The position numbers were made by a program, and so were the translations under genes. DNA of 64,000 nucleotides from an uncultured Acidobacteriota bacterium (GTDB lineage Bacteria; Acidobacteriota; Terriglobia; Terriglobales; Acidobacteriaceae), in assembly GCA_903832055.1 (NCBI GenBank), contig CAILAC010000016.1, positions 1,054,001 through 1,118,000 of the forward strand. Reading direction: 5' to 3'. Every line of letters begins with the position of its first letter. The stretch's first letter is position 1. Positions 63,387 through 64,000 of this stretch are shown here, piece after piece. The notes under the pieces are model-generated. The model ran no database searches. It saw only the letters and a program-made list of their open reading frames with translations, and was not told where the DNA came from.

Positions 63387-63414
63387 GCGAGGGCTACCCA
63401 AAGGCAGCCCTCGC
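63387..63414. repeat. Hairpin between the DUF3800 gene and frr
   Basis: GCGAGGGCT (63387-63395) and AGCCCTCGC (63406-63414) are perfect 9-bp inverted repeats with a 10-nt loop, in the divergent gap (63345-63637). It lacks a T-run and is not at the end of either gene. No gene is seen in that gap. Confidence 0.5.
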
Positions 63415-63572
63415 GTTCACGAATAAGTCGGCTGAGAGGGTAAGTCACCCTGCGCTCCAAAAGGGTAGGAGCATCCCAACCGCACCTTGATTTTAGCAGT
63501 TTCCATCTCTGTGGCGGAGGAAATTTTGAGGTCTTCTCTACTGGAAGGCACTACGCCCCCGTTCCGATTCGA

Positions 63573-63578
63573 TAGAAT
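63573..63578 (+). promoter_or_regulatory. Probable -10 element of frr
   Basis: TAGAAT lies 59 nt upstream of the frr start codon. The identical hexamer precedes rnpB, glyA, tgt and lipA. A standard -35 box is not evident. Confidence 0.4.
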
Positions 63579-63637
63579 GAGGTTGGTTTTTAGCCCAAAG
63601 CCACTTTGGCAACCGGGGCACAGGGAAGAGGAACGAG

Positions 63638-64000
63638 ATGGCAGCTTCTTTTATGGCGGGGAATGTCGTGCTGAAGGATTTGCACGGTGATCTGAAGCGG
63701 CGGATGGACAAGGCAGTTGTGGATTTTCAGGCGCATCTGGTGTCGCTGCGGACGGGGCGGGCCAACGTGCAGCTCCTGGACCAGGTCCGCGTGGACTACT
63801 ACGGTACGCCCACGCCGCTTACACAGGTGGCGCAGGTCACCACTCCCGAGGCCAGCATGATCGTCGTGCAGCCGTGGGACGTGAGCCTGCTCAAGGAGAT
63901 TGAAAAGGCTCTGCGCGCGCCTGAGCACGGCTTCAATCCTTCGAACGATGGCAAGCAGATTCGCGTGCCGATTCCACCGATGACCGAGGAGCGCCGTCGC
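63638..64000 (+). CDS. frr: Ribosome recycling factor (N-terminal part, runs off the window)
   Basis: The frame is open to the window edge and gives 121 of the roughly 185 residues expected. Diagnostic pieces are VDFQAHLVSLRTGRANVQLL, VDYYGTPTPLTQVAQV, VQPWDVSLLKEIEKAL and SNDGKQIRVPIPPMTEERR. The factor splits the post-termination ribosome together with EF-G. The ATG at 63638 has AGAGGAACG upstream. A second in-frame ATG five codons on is less well placed. Confidence 0.96.
   Translation, partial: MAASFMAGNVVLKDLHGDLKRRMDKAVVDFQAHLVSLRTGRANVQLLDQVRVDYYGTPTPLTQVAQVTTPEASMIVVQPWDVSLLKEIEKALRAPEHGFNPSNDGKQIRVPIPPMTEERRR

Overview
The window is about 64 kb of GC-rich bacterial chromosome that looks acidobacterial (Acidobacteriaceae/Terriglobia type; this is inference). 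Pointers are an alternative complex III gene followed by an A2-type caa3 oxidase operon, an RHS C-terminus of the type I associate with soil acidobacteria, a TonB-ExbB-ExbD-ExbD-TPR lipoprotein run, HpnI, tricorn and S9 peptidases, and dense short intergenic palindromes ending in TGGGGCACC. No rRNA, tRNA, CRISPR array, phage or intact insertion sequence was recognised.

Region by region. 1-6 kb: the end of a respiratory supercluster (ActF end, a small membrane protein, a SCO copper chaperone, CoxB with a fused cytochrome c domain, CoxA, CoxC, CoxD), closed by a terminator. 6-10 kb: a secreted esterase, then an accessory patch with a decayed RHS remnant, a truncated RHS C-terminal module ending in an RlpA-like double-psi beta-barrel, and an exported 155-residue protein that is its candidate immunity partner. 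10-21 kb: mostly housekeeping and secreted proteins (DUF4139, Tgt, TetR regulator, ChrA, DUF1801, beta-propeller, DUF1223, GlyA, GH2). 21-24 kb: a second accessory patch with a nucleotidyltransferase gene overlapping a DUF2971 gene, the RNase P RNA gene rnpB, a PIN/ribbon-helix-helix toxin-antitoxin pair with a clear palindromic operator, and dut.

24-34 kb: a tricorn-type protease, two MacB/FtsX-type permeases without an ATPase, a GH99-like protein, the hopanoid glycosyltransferase HpnI and a Rieske oxygenase. 34-41 kb: a minus-strand block (HExxH/TPR protein, GH57/DUF3536, AlkA-type glycosylase, HSL-type esterase). 41-48 kb: a TonB-domain protein, MmsA, GatC-GatA, an unknown exported protein and an FmdE-like protein. 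48-55 kb: a possible structured RNA, YajC-SecD-SecF, then the TonB-ExbB-ExbD-ExbD-TPR lipoprotein energy-transduction block with its own promoter and terminator. 55-64 kb: a SurA/PpiC-type lipoprotein, a DsbA-like thioredoxin protein, an S9 peptidase, an M50 protease, LipA, a DUF3800 protein and the start of frr.

The strongest leads are the RHS/double-psi-barrel module with an exported candidate immunity protein, the translationally coupled nucleotidyltransferase-DUF2971 pair, and a recurring layout in which a TANNNT hexamer sits exactly 6 nt before the start codon (tgt, glyA, the nucleotidyltransferase, dut, hpnI, the S9 peptidase; lipA nearly so), which suggests leaderless transcripts.
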